Source: Armatimonadota bacterium | Lineage (GTDB): Bacteria; Armatimonadota; Fimbriimonadia; Fimbriimonadales; Fimbriimonadaceae | Reading direction: 5' to 3' | DNA: 64,000 bases | Assembly (NCBI GenBank): GCA_016125185.1 | Contig: WGMG01000001.1 | Location: 372,001-436,000, forward strand | Shown: piece by piece, positions 41,840-50,108 of the stretch | Numbering within the stretch: the stretch's first letter is position 1 | Layout of the letters: each line of letters starts with the position of its first letter | Translations under genes and position numbers: made by a program | The notes under the pieces: generated by a model | The model's input: the letters and a program-made list of their open reading frames with translations, nothing else | The model's database searches: none | Told to the model about the DNA's origin: nothing

Positions 41840-42250
41840 ATGGAAACCACACTCGTCCTGATCAAGCCTGGCGGCGTGTCTCGCAACCTCATCGGCGAGA
41901 TCACCCGAAGAATCGAAGCCCGAAGCTTGAAAGTCGTAGGACTGAAGCTCATCAATGCCGACCGAGCCACCGTCGAAGAGCACTACGCCGAGCATAAGGA
42001 GCGACCGTTCTTCAAGGACGTCTGCGACTATCTCACCAGCGGCCCCATCGTCGCCATCGCCGTCAGCGGCACCAACGCAGTCAAGGCTATCCGAGCCATG
42101 ATGGGTGCAACCAACCCGCTCGATGCCACTCCTGGCACCGTCCGCGGCGATTTCGCGCTCACCATCGACGATAACCTGACCCACAGCAGCAGCGACCCCG
42201 AGGCCGCCGCTCGAGAACTGCAGCTTTGGTTCCCCGAAGGGACCATCTAA
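41840..42250 (+). CDS. ndk: Nucleoside diphosphate kinase, divergent active site
   Basis: Transfers phosphate from ATP to NDPs through a phospho-His. The 136-residue length is standard. The catalytic His115 lies in NLTHSSSDPEAA. Compared with the usual pattern His-(Gly/Ala)-Ser-Asp-Ser, the Ser and Asp positions are shifted. The loop usually written KPDG reads KPGG (Lys9 kept, Asp replaced). Both changes touch the active site, but the overall fold, from TLVLIKPGG to the C-terminal LWF, is intact. TAAACT lies 13 nt before the ATG. Confidence 0.9.
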   Translation: METTLVLIKPGGVSRNLIGEITRRIEARSLKVVGLKLINADRATVEEHYAEHKERPFFKDVCDYLTSGPIVAIAVSGTNAVKAIRAMMGATNPLDATPGTVRGDFALTIDDNLTHSSSDPEAAARELQLWFPEGTI

Positions 42251-42302
42251 AGAACATCGTCGCGCGTACTAGTTTGTAAGGACGCGAAACGATTTCCTAA
42301 GC

Positions 42303-42375
42303 GGCCCCGTATCCCGAAGAACAACCCGTCTCCGTCACAATAGAAGACAGGTTGGGAAAGGTAACGGGGCCTTTT
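42303..42375 (+). promoter_or_regulatory. Long imperfect hairpin before desaturase gene
   Basis: GGCCCCGT (42303-42310) pairs with ACGGGGCC (42364-42371). Inside, TCCC pairs with GGGA and AACCCGTCT (42323-42331) with AGACAGGTT (42345-42353). Four T residues follow. It could be the ndk terminator or an attenuator/thermosensor in the desaturase leader. Confidence 0.45.
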
Positions 42376-42393
42376 CCAAAGGCTAACCGAACT

Positions 42394-44007
42394 GTGAGTA
42401 GTAACGCTACCGCCTCAAACCGACGATTCGAACAAGGGATCGTTGCCTTCTTTATCCTCATGCCGCCGATCGGAGGACTCGTGGTTCTCTGGCATTCGCT
42501 CCAAGATCTGCCCAAATTTGGCATGACCATCGGCTGGCTGGCCTACCTGATCGCCCTCGTCGGCGCGCATATCAAGTGGGTCCGTCCGAAGTTCCGCCGC
42601 TATCCTTGGGTGGCTTCGTACAAAGAGATCACCGAGCGAAGCAAGCCGCTCAAAGCCAAGCACCCGAAACTGGTGCAGAAGGCGCTCAACCACCGAGTTA
42701 TCCGCTCGCTCTACCGTGTCGGCTTCTTCGTCGCCCTCCTGCCGTTCTTCATCGGCATGTACTCGATTCACCACGAGAAATTCGTGTGGTTCTTCGGCAT
42801 GTGGCTGGTCGCCGGATTCGGCATCACTATCGGCTACCACCGCGTTGGCACCCACCCCAGTTTCAAAACCAGCCCGGTCATGCGGGGCATCTTCTTCGCC
42901 ATGGGCAGCATGGCCATTCAGGGTCCGCCCAGTGAGTGGATGAAGAAGCACAGCAAGCACCACGCCTTCGGCGAAACCACCGCTGACGTGCACACGCCGT
43001 ACGTATTCGAAGAGTCCAAGCGGGCGATCTTCATGGAGCAGTTCAACGGCTTCATGCACTCCTTCGTGATGTGGGCATTCCGAGAGCCGAGTCTGCGCCG
43101 CCCCAAGGGCATGTCCATCGAAGAGTGGAAAACCGATCTTATCTCCCGCTCGCCTGATCCAGCGACCTTCCGCTATCGCGACGAAGACCGCCACCACTGG
43201 GAAGTCCGTAACGAGCAAGGCGAGATCGTCGTCTCCACCGAGACCCTCATCAAAAAGCGATGGGCGCGCTTCGTGGACGTAATCGCGGTCATCGAGCAGG
43301 ATGCCGTCGTCACGTTCATGAGCCATCCGCTCGTATACCTGTCGGTCCTCTTCCTCAGCTTCGCCATTCCCTATTACCTCGGCGGAATCTCCGTCTGGGA
43401 GTCGCTGGCCCGCGCTTGCTTTGTCAACTGGGTCACGTTCTGCGTCAACTCGGTCTGCCATCTCTGGGGCGAAGTCCCGTTCGAAGTGCCAGACAACTCG
43501 CGCAATAACGCCGTCATCGAAATCCTTGCCCTCGGCGAGGGTGGCCACAACACCCACCACAAGTCGGAGCTTTGGGCTCAGCACGGTGTGTTCGGCTGGC
43601 AGTTTGATCCCGGTGCGGTCGTCATCAAGACCCTCACCAAGGTCGGCTTGGCCCACGAACCCAACCTGCCGACCCGTCAGCAGATCGTCAAGGCATGGCT
43701 GAAGTGGCGCACCCGCGAGCCGTGGATGCAGGGGCTTCCGCTCACCACCAACGACCTGATTCAGCACGTGGGCGACGAGCACACGTCGGACGGCTTCCTC
43801 GCCCGAAAGCTTCGCCGCATTCGCAAGTCGGAGTCGCCCGAGCAGGTGGTCGAGCAGATTCTCAAGATCGTCGATCAGGATGTCACCGCCGAGAAGCGGG
43901 GCCAACTGGTGACAGCCTGCGTCGACGCCGGCGGCATCAGCGCCCTCCAGGACGAAGAGTCGGCTAACAAAATGATCGTTACCGTCGTGAAGGCGATGGC
44001 GGTTTGA
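42394..44007 (+). CDS. Membrane fatty-acid desaturase with C-terminal extension
   Basis: Diiron desaturase that introduces a double bond into acyl chains in the inner membrane; about 537 residues. The three His clusters are present: GYHRVGTHPSF, KHHAFGE and GGHNTHHKSE. Helices flank them (FFVALLPFFIGMYSI, FLSFAIPYYLGGISV). Between clusters two and three sits a charged insert (RYRDEDRHHWEVRNEQGEIV), and about 110 soluble residues follow the last cluster, making it much longer than the ~300-residue norm. A GTG at 42394 is chosen; a TTG at 42352 would lie inside the upstream hairpin. Confidence 0.88.
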   Translation: MSSNATASNRRFEQGIVAFFILMPPIGGLVVLWHSLQDLPKFGMTIGWLAYLIALVGAHIKWVRPKFRRYPWVASYKEITERSKPLKAKHPKLVQKALNHRVIRSLYRVGFFVALLPFFIGMYSIHHEKFVWFFGMWLVAGFGITIGYHRVGTHPSFKTSPVMRGIFFAMGSMAIQGPPSEWMKKHSKHHAFGETTADVHTPYVFEESKRAIFMEQFNGFMHSFVMWAFREPSLRRPKGMSIEEWKTDLISRSPDPATFRYRDEDRHHWEVRNEQGEIVVSTETLIKKRWARFVDVIAVIEQDAVVTFMSHPLVYLSVLFLSFAIPYYLGGISVWESLARACFVNWVTFCVNSVCHLWGEVPFEVPDNSRNNAVIEILALGEGGHNTHHKSELWAQHGVFGWQFDPGAVVIKTLTKVGLAHEPNLPTRQQIVKAWLKWRTREPWMQGLPLTTNDLIQHVGDEHTSDGFLARKLRRIRKSESPEQVVEQILKIVDQDVTAEKRGQLVTACVDAGGISALQDEESANKMIVTVVKAMAV

Positions 44008-44021
44008 TGGCCGAAATTCAG

Positions 44022-44027
44022 TAACAT
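44022..44027 (+). promoter_or_regulatory. Candidate -10 box for DinG-like helicase
   Basis: TAACAT, 6 nt before the ATG at 44034. Confidence 0.4.
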
Positions 44028-44033
44028 GGCTTC

Positions 44034-46070
44034 ATGACGGCCCAAGAATTGGTGCAACAGGCGTTCGACCGCCTGGCCCAACGCTCGGGCTTCGAAACCC
44101 GCGAAAACCAGGTTCAACTGTCGCTCCTGCTCTCCGATCTCATCGAGCAGGGAGCGACCGGTCTCTTCGAAGCGCCTACCGGCCTCGGAAAGTCGCTCGC
44201 GACCCTCATTCCCGCTATCGCCAATGCGATCGCCAACGAAAAGCGGACCGTCATCGCGACCTACACCAACGTCCTCGCCGATCAATATTGGCGCAAGGAC
44301 CTCCCGCTCGCCCTCAGCCTCTTCACCGAGATTGTCCCAACCGCCTTCCTCATTGGGCGTCAGCGGTACGTCTGCGTGATGGGCATGGACGAGCACATGC
44401 CACGCGACCTCGATGAGTTCCGCCGTGGTGCCCAAGAGGGCGTGGAAAACGAGTTCCGACGCCTCATTCGCAAGCCGGATCGCGAAATCAACAAGCTCTG
44501 GTCGCAGGTCCAAGTTCCGCCCGTCTGCCCCGCTCGCGCCTGCCCAGCCTATGACGACTGCTTCTATTACCAAGCCCGCAAAAAGCTGGAGAAGGCCAAG
44601 GTCATCATCACCAACCACAGCGTGGTCATTCAGGATGCCGTCAGTTCCGACCCAGAAGCCGAACGTGAAGGGATGCTCTTCAAATACGACTTCCTTATTC
44701 TTGACGAGGCCCACGACTTTCCCTCTGCCGCCATCAATGGCCTCGAATTCGAACTCAGCCAACCCAAACTCGGCGCACTCAACGGCGTCGCTAACCGCTT
44801 GGAGAACCTGGTCTTGCCCCTCGCCCAAGCCCAGCAAGACGAGCGCGACTGGCGTAAGAAAGGCGATGACCTTCGCCATGACCTCCAGATCGCCCAGCGC
44901 GACCTCACGTCGCTAGGGCTCCAGCTTCAGCAGGGCGGCATCGTCGCCGTCACGCCCAGCGAAATCGATGAACATCCGGCGGTCCAGCGCGCCCACGCCA
45001 AACAGCACCTTGAAGAGGTCGAGGCGATCGCCGAGCGGGTCCGAAACGCCTGTGACCGCTACTCCACCGAGGCGATGCTCCGCATCGAACGGTACCGAAC
45101 CGAGAACAAGCACCCCGAAGTCAAAAACATCGTCGATTCCTCGCGCAACTACCTCAGCTATGTTCGCGACTTCGCCGCCGGTGCCCACGAACTCTCTCGC
45201 CCCTCGGGTGCGGCCGTCAGCTACATCGGCAACCCCAGGTCGGAAGTCATCCTCCGCCGCGATTTCATCGACCTTCAGGAGCCGCTGAAAGGGCTGATTT
45301 GGGACCGCGTTCCCTACGCCTGCCTCTCCGCCACACTCCAAGTTGATAACGATTTCGACCACTTCATGCGGGTGACCGGCACCAAACCGATGTTCCAGGA
45401 AGTGCTTCCTTCACCCTTCGACTACTCGGTCCAGTGCGCTCTCTATATGCCCGAGAAAGGCACGATCCCCGACCCGACGTTGAGCCGCCAAGGCGAGGCC
45501 GAGCAACTGTATTACCGCTCTATCGCCTGGGAACTCAGCCAGATCATCGAGACCTGCCAGGGGCGAACTCTCGCCCTGTTCCATTCGCGCAAAGAGATGG
45601 AGGGCGTGCGCTCCTACATGAGCGTGCCCGACGATTTCCCGATCCTCATGCAGGGCCGAACCGGCGTTGCCAACGTCGGCGAGCAGTTCAAACGCAATAT
45701 CTTCGCCTCTCTCTTCGCCCTCCGTTCGTTCTGGACTGGCTTCGACGCTCCCGGAGAAACGTGTAGCGTTGTCGCCCTCGTTCGCATCCCGTTCGAGGTC
45801 CCTGTCGAGCCGTCACAGATCGCCCGAATGGCATATTTGGCCTCGCAGGGCATGGACCCGTTTCAGACCCACACTCTGCCAAACGCAAAAATAATCATGC
45901 GGCAAGGTGCGGGTCGCCTCATTCGTTCCGAAAATGATAAGGGGATTATCGCTTTGCTGGACCCTCGGCTCCAGACGAAGCGGTATGGTGAGCAGATTCT
46001 CGATAACCTGCCCGCGGGCATGCGGCAGTTTAGCGACATCCGCGACGCAGCCGGTTGGATCGGTCTATAG
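44034..46070 (+). CDS. dinG: DinG/XPD-type iron-sulfur DNA helicase
   Basis: Superfamily 2 5'-3' helicase of 678 residues. Walker A is EAPTGLGKS, motif II is DEAHDF, and the C-terminal motif VI region is RQGAGRLIRSE. Four Cys residues between about 112 and 180 (RYVCVMG, then PVCPARACPAYDDC) are placed as in the iron-sulfur cluster domain of XPD and DinG. Probably unwinds R-loops, forks or quadruplex DNA. A glycosyltransferase gene follows after 3 nt, an unexpected operon partner. Confidence 0.88.
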   Translation: MTAQELVQQAFDRLAQRSGFETRENQVQLSLLLSDLIEQGATGLFEAPTGLGKSLATLIPAIANAIANEKRTVIATYTNVLADQYWRKDLPLALSLFTEIVPTAFLIGRQRYVCVMGMDEHMPRDLDEFRRGAQEGVENEFRRLIRKPDREINKLWSQVQVPPVCPARACPAYDDCFYYQARKKLEKAKVIITNHSVVIQDAVSSDPEAEREGMLFKYDFLILDEAHDFPSAAINGLEFELSQPKLGALNGVANRLENLVLPLAQAQQDERDWRKKGDDLRHDLQIAQRDLTSLGLQLQQGGIVAVTPSEIDEHPAVQRAHAKQHLEEVEAIAERVRNACDRYSTEAMLRIERYRTENKHPEVKNIVDSSRNYLSYVRDFAAGAHELSRPSGAAVSYIGNPRSEVILRRDFIDLQEPLKGLIWDRVPYACLSATLQVDNDFDHFMRVTGTKPMFQEVLPSPFDYSVQCALYMPEKGTIPDPTLSRQGEAEQLYYRSIAWELSQIIETCQGRTLALFHSRKEMEGVRSYMSVPDDFPILMQGRTGVANVGEQFKRNIFASLFALRSFWTGFDAPGETCSVVALVRIPFEVPVEPSQIARMAYLASQGMDPFQTHTLPNAKIIMRQGAGRLIRSENDKGIIALLDPRLQTKRYGEQILDNLPAGMRQFSDIRDAAGWIGL

Positions 46071-46073
46071 GGC

Positions 46074-47294
46074 ATGAACGTTATCATCGTCAACGACTAC
46101 GGAATGGTGAATGGAGGCGCCGGAAAGGTTGCCCTCGAATCGGCCGTTGCGCTGACCAGCCACGTTGACAACGTCCACGTCTTCGCCTGCATCGGCGAAG
46201 CCGCCAAAATGTTGAAGCAGGCGCCCAACATGCACCTGTCCCTGCTTCACCAGAGCAAAGTCACCGACCAGCCCTTCTCGAAGTCTGTCGGTGGCGGCCT
46301 GTGGAACAAAGAGGTTGAAGCCGAATTCCCCAAAGTCCTCGACCAATACGATCCCAAAGACACCATCGTCCACGTCCATAGCTGGCGCGATGGCACCACG
46401 CTTTCCTTTATCCCCGAGGTCCTTCGACGCCGCTTCCCACTCGTCTTCACCGCCCACGACTACGGCCTCGCTTGCCCGATCGCGGGATTTTTCGACCACC
46501 GCACCAACACGATCTGCGAGCGCAAAGGCATGTCCGGTCCGTGCCTCCGTGCGAACTGCACGAACACGTCCATTGTCAAGAAGTCCTGGTTCAGCCTCCG
46601 GCATCGTCTCCAAACCCACAAAGCGCTCATTCCTGCCGAACTCCGGCACCTGATCGTGGTCAGCCAGATGAGCGAGGAGATTCTGCGCCCGTACCTGAAC
46701 GATCAGACAAAGACTTACTTCGTGCCGAATCCCATTTCGGTCGAGAAAGGTCCGCGAATCGAAGCCGAGAAGAACCAGACGTACGCCTTCGTGGGCCGCT
46801 TTAGCCCTGAAAAGGGCCCGCTCCTCGCTGCTCGCGCGGCTCATGAAACCGGTGTCCCGATCATTTTCATCGGCACAGGCCCCCTAGCCACCGAAATTCG
46901 CCCCCTTTGTCCTGAGGCCGAACTCGCCGGTTGGCGAAAGCCCGAAGAGGTCCGCCAACTTCTGACCAAAGCCCGAGCCCTCATCTTCCCGTCGGTGTGG
47001 TATGAAGCGCAGGGCATGGTGGTCGATGAGGCTGCCGCAAACGGACTCCCGGCCATCGTTTCCAACGCCACCGCTGCCGTCGAAGCCGTTGATCGTTACC
47101 GCCACGGCTCCGTATTCGAGTCGGGCAATTTAGACGCGCTGGTAAGACGAATCAAGGAGTGCGAGCACGACGAGGTCATCCAGACCTTCAGCCACGCCGG
47201 ATACGAAAGCTACTGGAAGCAACCGCACGACATGGATAACCACTTGCGCCACTTGCTCGAGGTCTACGAAAAAGTGCTGGCCAATCCGTACTAG
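46074..47294 (+). CDS. GT4-type glycosyltransferase
   Basis: Retaining glycosyltransferase with GT-B fold, 406 residues. The N-terminal domain begins with a Gly-rich donor/acceptor loop (DYGMVNGGAGKVAL). The C-terminal domain contains YAFVGRFSPEKGPLLAARA and the sugar-nucleotide motif PSVWYEAQGMVVDEAAANG, whose two Glu residues are typical of GT4. A Cys-rich patch (CERKGMSGPCLRANC) in the middle is seen in some GT4 enzymes. Likely builds an envelope polysaccharide. Its end overlaps the convergent dedA by 4 nt. Confidence 0.85.
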   Translation: MNVIIVNDYGMVNGGAGKVALESAVALTSHVDNVHVFACIGEAAKMLKQAPNMHLSLLHQSKVTDQPFSKSVGGGLWNKEVEAEFPKVLDQYDPKDTIVHVHSWRDGTTLSFIPEVLRRRFPLVFTAHDYGLACPIAGFFDHRTNTICERKGMSGPCLRANCTNTSIVKKSWFSLRHRLQTHKALIPAELRHLIVVSQMSEEILRPYLNDQTKTYFVPNPISVEKGPRIEAEKNQTYAFVGRFSPEKGPLLAARAAHETGVPIIFIGTGPLATEIRPLCPEAELAGWRKPEEVRQLLTKARALIFPSVWYEAQGMVVDEAAANGLPAIVSNATAAVEAVDRYRHGSVFESGNLDALVRRIKECEHDEVIQTFSHAGYESYWKQPHDMDNHLRHLLEVYEKVLANPY

Positions 47295-47989
47295 ATCGCT
47301 TCGTCGGAGCTTTCCACGACGGTCACTTCCGTCACCTCGATGGACAGAACCTGCGCCGCCTTCTTTTTGCGCCGCCGATGCAGGATGTACTCGATAATGA
47401 TCGGCAGGACCGAAATGGCGACCAGTGCGAACACCGCAATCTCGAAGTGCTCTTTCACAAACTGGATTTCGCCCAAAAACATGCCCGAAAACATGCAAAC
47501 GCTCACCCATGCCACGCCACCGATGACGTTGTAGATCATGAAGGCGGGAAACTCCATCGCACCCATGCCCGCCACGAACGGGGCGAACGCCCGAACAACT
47601 GGCACGAATCGCGTAATCACGATCGCTTTGCCACCGTAGTTTTCAAAAAACTCGTGCGTTTTGGCCAAGTTGCCAGGTGAGAAAAACTTGGCTTTGGGGT
47701 TGGCGAAGAGCCGCTTGCCGAAGAATCGTCCCAGCCAATAGTTGATCACGTTTCCGCCCACCGCCGCTCCGCTTAAAAGGAGGAATAGAGCGGGAACATT
47801 GAGCCCCTTCTTTTCATCCGCCGCGATGACGCCAACCGCGAACAGCAAGGTGTCGCCGGGCAGAAAGGGAAAGATGACAACTGCCGTTTCGAGGAAGATC
47901 ACTCCCGCTAGGATTCCGTAGACCCAGATGCCGTATCGGTTGATGAGATCAACCAGGTGGCGGTCGATGTGCTGAAAGAAATCGAACAT
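47291..47989 (-). CDS. DedA-family membrane protein
   Basis: Inner-membrane protein of 232 residues in the DedA/VTT family, which is linked to flipping of undecaprenyl phosphate and to membrane homeostasis. Core motifs are FLPGDTLLFAVG, GNVINYWLGRFFGKRLF and FFENYGGKAIVITRFVPVVR, where the Glu, Asp and Arg residues are functionally important in the family. The C-terminus adds an acidic tail (VTEVTVVESSDEA). TAGGTT lies 9 nt before the ATG. Confidence 0.92.
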   Translation of the reverse strand: MFDFFQHIDRHLVDLINRYGIWVYGILAGVIFLETAVVIFPFLPGDTLLFAVGVIAADEKKGLNVPALFLLLSGAAVGGNVINYWLGRFFGKRLFANPKAKFFSPGNLAKTHEFFENYGGKAIVITRFVPVVRAFAPFVAGMGAMEFPAFMIYNVIGGVAWVSVCMFSGMFLGEIQFVKEHFEIAVFALVAISVLPIIIEYILHRRRKKKAAQVLSIEVTEVTVVESSDEAI

Positions 47990-47998
47990 TCGTGTGGG

Positions 47999-48004
47999 AA
48001 CCTA
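47999..48004 (-). promoter_or_regulatory. Candidate -10 box for dedA-family gene
   Basis: TAGGTT on the minus strand, 9 nt before the ATG at 47989. Confidence 0.35.
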
Positions 48005-48074
48005 ATCGGCTTGAATAGGGTACCCGTATCAACGAAAATGCTCAGGCTTGCGTTTCAAACCCGTGGAAAACAAG

Positions 48075-48080
48075 CAAAAT
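48075..48080 (+). promoter_or_regulatory. Candidate -10 box for gnd
   Basis: CAAAAT, 7 nt before the ATG at 48088. Confidence 0.35.
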
Positions 48081-48087
48081 AGTACTT

Positions 48088-49038
48088 ATGGACGAATTCG
48101 GTGTTGTTGGACTCGGAAGAATGGGCGGCGGCCTTGCTTGGCAGGCCCTCGGCAAGGGTTATAAGGTGGTCGGAATCGACCTCCACGAGCCATTTCCGGA
48201 CGTCGTGGAAAGGGGCATTGTCTTTTCGAAAGACCTTGCCGATCTAAGCCAGTTGAACTCGCCTCGAGTGGTGTTTCTCTACATTCACGCTGGACCCGCG
48301 ATCGACAAAATGATCGACCGACTTTTGCCCGTTTTGGGTGAAGGCGACATCATCGTCGACGGAGGAAATTCGTACTGGGGCGACTCCATTCGCCGCGCCG
48401 AACGCCTGAAAAATTCCGGCATTCACTTTGTCGATCTTGGGACCAGTGGCGGCGTCGAAGGCGCTCGAACTGGTGCCTGCTTCATGGTCGGCGGCCACAA
48501 AGACGCCCTCGACCGACTTGAGCCGATCCTGCTCGACCTCGCACAGCCCGGTGGCTACGTGCGATGCGGCGGACCCGGCTCCGGGCACTTCGTCAAACTC
48601 GTCCACAACGGCATTGAGTTCGGCATGCTCCAAGCCATCGGCGAAGGCATGAACCTCCTCGAAAAGTTCGACCAGGAACTGCCGATCTCCGACGTCCTGA
48701 CCTGCTGGCAAAACGGCTCCGTCATCCGATCCTGGCTGATGGACCTCATGAAACAGCAGTTCGACGAGCAGAAGGGCCTCACCGTTCCTGGCTACATCGA
48801 AGACACCGGCGAAGTGAACTGGCTTATCGGCGACGCCATGCGAATGGAAGTTCCCGTGCCGGTCATCGCCCAGTCGGTGATGCAGCTCTTCACCAGCCGC
48901 GACGACAAGAAGGATTGGGCCAAGGCCATCGCCATGATGCGCCACGGCTTCGGTGGGCACCCGTTCGGACCCAAACCGGAACTTCAGGAAGACCGGCAGG
49001 TCAGCCGCGTCGGAGACATCTGGAAGCCGACCGAATAG
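48088..49038 (+). CDS. gnd: 6-phosphogluconate dehydrogenase, short type
   Basis: Oxidative decarboxylation of 6-phosphogluconate to ribulose 5-phosphate. At 316 residues it is the short (YqeC/GntZ-like) form, about 150 residues less than the E. coli dimer enzyme. The dinucleotide fold starts GVVGLGRMGGG; substrate and catalytic segments are VDGGNSYWGDS, DLGTSGGVEGA and GSGHFVKLVHNGIE, with Lys and Asn of the last one catalytic. The short form often prefers NAD, but this cannot be decided here. It stands 29 nt before dgcA. Confidence 0.92.
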   Translation: MDEFGVVGLGRMGGGLAWQALGKGYKVVGIDLHEPFPDVVERGIVFSKDLADLSQLNSPRVVFLYIHAGPAIDKMIDRLLPVLGEGDIIVDGGNSYWGDSIRRAERLKNSGIHFVDLGTSGGVEGARTGACFMVGGHKDALDRLEPILLDLAQPGGYVRCGGPGSGHFVKLVHNGIEFGMLQAIGEGMNLLEKFDQELPISDVLTCWQNGSVIRSWLMDLMKQQFDEQKGLTVPGYIEDTGEVNWLIGDAMRMEVPVPVIAQSVMQLFTSRDDKKDWAKAIAMMRHGFGGHPFGPKPELQEDRQVSRVGDIWKPTE

Positions 49039-49067
49039 TCGCCGAAGCGGTAGCATAAAGCTTGGGA

Positions 49068-50108
49068 ATGTCGCTTCACTTTCACTCCGAAATCCGAACG
49101 CTTCAAAAGCTTTATCCGTTGACGATCAGCCGCGGAACCATGTCCAGTTCCGACAACCTGTTCGTGACCCTGTCCGATGGCACGCACACCGGCATTGGCG
49201 AGCATGCGCCCGCCACCGGCAAAGCGTGGACCGCCGAACGGGGTCAGACGCAGTTGAAGGACTTCTTCGCCTCCCAAGGCGTTCCCGAGTCGCCCTTTGA
49301 TCTCTGGCAGGCGATGAAGGACGCCGAGATCGACCCGCCCGCGATGGCGGCGCTCGATATTGCGCTTTGGGACCTGCTGGCCAAGCAGGGCGGCCTTCCC
49401 CTTTACCGCCTGCTTGGACTCCCCAAGCGGGCCGTACCCACTAGCGTGACCATCGGCATCAATCCGCCCGAAGTTACTCGTGAGCGAGTGCCCGACATCC
49501 TGCGAACTACCGGTGCAAAGTGCCTCAAGATCAAGCTCGGCTCGCCGGAAGGGCGAGATCATGACAAAGAGCACTTCATGGCCGCCAAGGAATCGTCCGA
49601 CGCGTTCGGAGTGAAGCTCCGCGTCGATGCCAACGGCGGCTGGACGGTCGCCGAAGCGATCGACATGATCGCTTGGCTCGCCGAGCGCGGAGTGGATTAC
49701 GTCGAACAACCCTTGGCCGAGGGCCAAGAGGCGGGCTTGCCCGAAGTTTTTGCTCATCGCAAACTGCCCATCTTTGTGGACGAATCTTGCCGGTTCTCTA
49801 GCGATATCCCCAAGTGGGCCGCCCATGTGGATGGCGTGAACCTCAAGCTGATGAAATGTGGCGGCGTCACCGAAGCCCTTCGCATCGTGGCCACCGCGCA
49901 TGCTCACGGTCTGCAAACCATGATCGGATGTATGAGCGAATCCAGCATCGCCATCGCCGCCGGCGCGGCGATGAGCGCCCTCTTCGACTACATCGACCTC
50001 GACTCTCATCTGAACCTGAATCCCGATCCCGCCAGCGGAGCCGAAATCCACGATGGTTTAGTTCTCCCGAACGAGAAGCCTGGTCACGGAGCCGCCCTGA
50101 ATGATTGA
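49068..50108 (+). CDS. dgcA: Enolase-superfamily racemase, DgcA-like (N-acetyl-D-Glu / Ala-Glu epimerase)
   Basis: A 346-residue enzyme of the muconate-lactonising subgroup. Catalytic and metal residues can be read: the KIKLG lysines, RVDANGGW, VEQPL, VDESC and LKLMKCGG. Alone it would be called L-Ala-D/L-Glu epimerase, which recycles peptidoglycan peptides. The 8-nt overlap with a DUF1611 (DgcN) gene points to DgcA, which racemises N-acetyl-D-glutamate in D-glutamate breakdown. The ATG at 49068 is preceded by TAGCAT 11 nt away. Confidence 0.85.
   Translation: MSLHFHSEIRTLQKLYPLTISRGTMSSSDNLFVTLSDGTHTGIGEHAPATGKAWTAERGQTQLKDFFASQGVPESPFDLWQAMKDAEIDPPAMAALDIALWDLLAKQGGLPLYRLLGLPKRAVPTSVTIGINPPEVTRERVPDILRTTGAKCLKIKLGSPEGRDHDKEHFMAAKESSDAFGVKLRVDANGGWTVAEAIDMIAWLAERGVDYVEQPLAEGQEAGLPEVFAHRKLPIFVDESCRFSSDIPKWAAHVDGVNLKLMKCGGVTEALRIVATAHAHGLQTMIGCMSESSIAIAAGAAMSALFDYIDLDSHLNLNPDPASGAEIHDGLVLPNEKPGHGAALND

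Noticed and set aside
42415-43905. 496-codon frame antisense to the desaturase
   Set aside because: Shadow of the desaturase, whose three His clusters prove the + frame.
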